From Bradyrhizobium sp. ARR65 (GTDB lineage Bacteria > Pseudomonadota > Alphaproteobacteria > Rhizobiales > Xanthobacteraceae): a DNA stretch of 64,000 nucleotides. The stretch lies in contig NZ_AWZU01000021.1 in assembly GCF_000472385.1 (NCBI RefSeq), positions 234-64,233 of the forward strand, read 5' to 3'. A program made the translations under genes and the position numbers. This document shows, one piece after another, positions 63,829 to 64,000 of the stretch. How positions within the stretch are numbered: the stretch's first letter is position 1; each line of letters opens with the position of its first letter. The notes below the pieces were generated by a model that worked only from the letters and a program-made list of their open reading frames with translations, was not told the origin of the DNA and made no database searches.

Positions 63829-64000
63829 GAGCCTGCTTGGTCCGTGGATCCGGCGGTGTTTGCTGGAACATCTGGTCGCCGAGCGCAATCTTTCCCGCAA
63901 CACCCAAGCCAGCTACCGCGACACGCTGACATTGTTGCTGCCGTTTGCCAGCAAGCAGGGAGGCTGCGCCATTGATCGCATGACCGTGGAAGAGTTGATG
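63818..64000 (+). CDS. ritC: RIT tyrosine recombinase, third gene (RitC), N-terminal part
   Basis: ATG 63818 overlaps the ritB stop (63826-63828). The first 61 residues give a core-binding domain start (LEHLVAERNLSRNTQASYRD, TLTLLLPFASKQ). The catalytic domain is outside the window. Confidence 0.8.
   Translation, partial: MKDKSLLGPWIRRCLLEHLVAERNLSRNTQASYRDTLTLLLPFASKQGGCAIDRMTVEELM

Larger units (their letters stand above)
61546..64000 (+). mobile_element. RIT element (recombinase in trio), truncated by window end
   Basis: Three co-directional, overlapping tyrosine-recombinase genes (61664, 62884, 63818) immediately after a repeat-bearing end and inserted in istA. This is the defining structure of RIT elements. 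The right end lies beyond 64000. Confidence 0.85.

Noticed and set aside
1..64000. tRNA genes or CRISPR array
   Set aside because: No T-arm/acceptor pattern and no regularly spaced repeats of CRISPR type were seen by eye; the only tandem arrays are the IS21 end repeats, a GA tract and a short duplication.

Overview
The window looks like a chromosomal accessory region of a nitrogen-fixing rhizobial alphaproteobacterium, most likely Bradyrhizobium or a close relative. This is an inference. It rests on a textbook sigma54 (-24/-12) promoter with a NifA-type upstream site in front of a TauD-like dioxygenase (21925-22049), and on a dense set of decayed insertion sequences (IS66, IS21, IS630, IS701/IS256-like, serine-recombinase units, a group II intron, a RIT element) of the kind found in symbiosis islands. 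No tRNA, rRNA or CRISPR array was seen.

Layout. 1-3.4 kb: transposase tail, then a spermidine/putrescine-type ABC importer (two permeases and an ATPase) with no binding protein visible. 3.4-10.8 kb: amino-acid enzymes on the minus strand (threonine-aldolase family, Asp/Glu racemase-like, two class-III aminotransferases) with a broken trypsin-like gene and an IS630 fragment. 10.8-19 kb: mobile DNA. A complete-ended IS66 element (13101-17811, passenger UPF0149/YecA gene) is interrupted by a serine-recombinase unit, and a second, more decayed recombinase unit follows. 19-26.3 kb: a class-I aminotransferase, the sigma54/NifA-type dioxygenase, a group II intron remnant joined to a degenerate copy of a Gfo/Idh/MocA-methyltransferase cassette, and homoserine dehydrogenase. 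27-32 kb: a decayed radical-SAM / Gfo-Idh-MocA / small protein / methyltransferase cassette (the better copy of the duplicated cassette) and a decayed PQQ alcohol dehydrogenase. 32.3-34.8 kb: an intact minus-strand operon for a His/Pro-rich 59-residue protein, an E2-E1 fusion and a JAB/JAMM peptidase, i.e. a ubiquitin-like or Cap2/Cap3-like conjugation module with no cyclase gene beside it. 36-41 kb: an amidohydrolase, a LuxR solo, fragments of LysR, integrase and thiolase genes, and a toxin-antitoxin remnant with two matched operators.

41-61 kb is less damaged. It holds a phosphonoalanine catabolism set (LysR regulator, phosphonopyruvate hydrolase, aminotransferase) and then an apparently intact eleven-gene co-directional cluster (45339-56284): TonB-dependent receptor, ExbB, ExbD, TonB, a DUF1592/DUF1588-type c-haem protein, a DUF1552 protein, cytochrome c', cytochrome b561, a CC0125-like protein, a cupredoxin and a large secreted protein of unknown family. 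Together these suggest an envelope haem/copper redox pathway with its own energised outer-membrane uptake. An alpha/beta hydrolase and a polytopic membrane protein follow. The window ends in an IS21-family element whose istA is interrupted by a RIT (recombinase-in-trio) element that runs off the right edge.

The most interesting items are the E2-E1/JAB operon with the His/Pro-rich protein, the eleven-gene redox/uptake cluster, and the NifA/sigma54-controlled dioxygenase.
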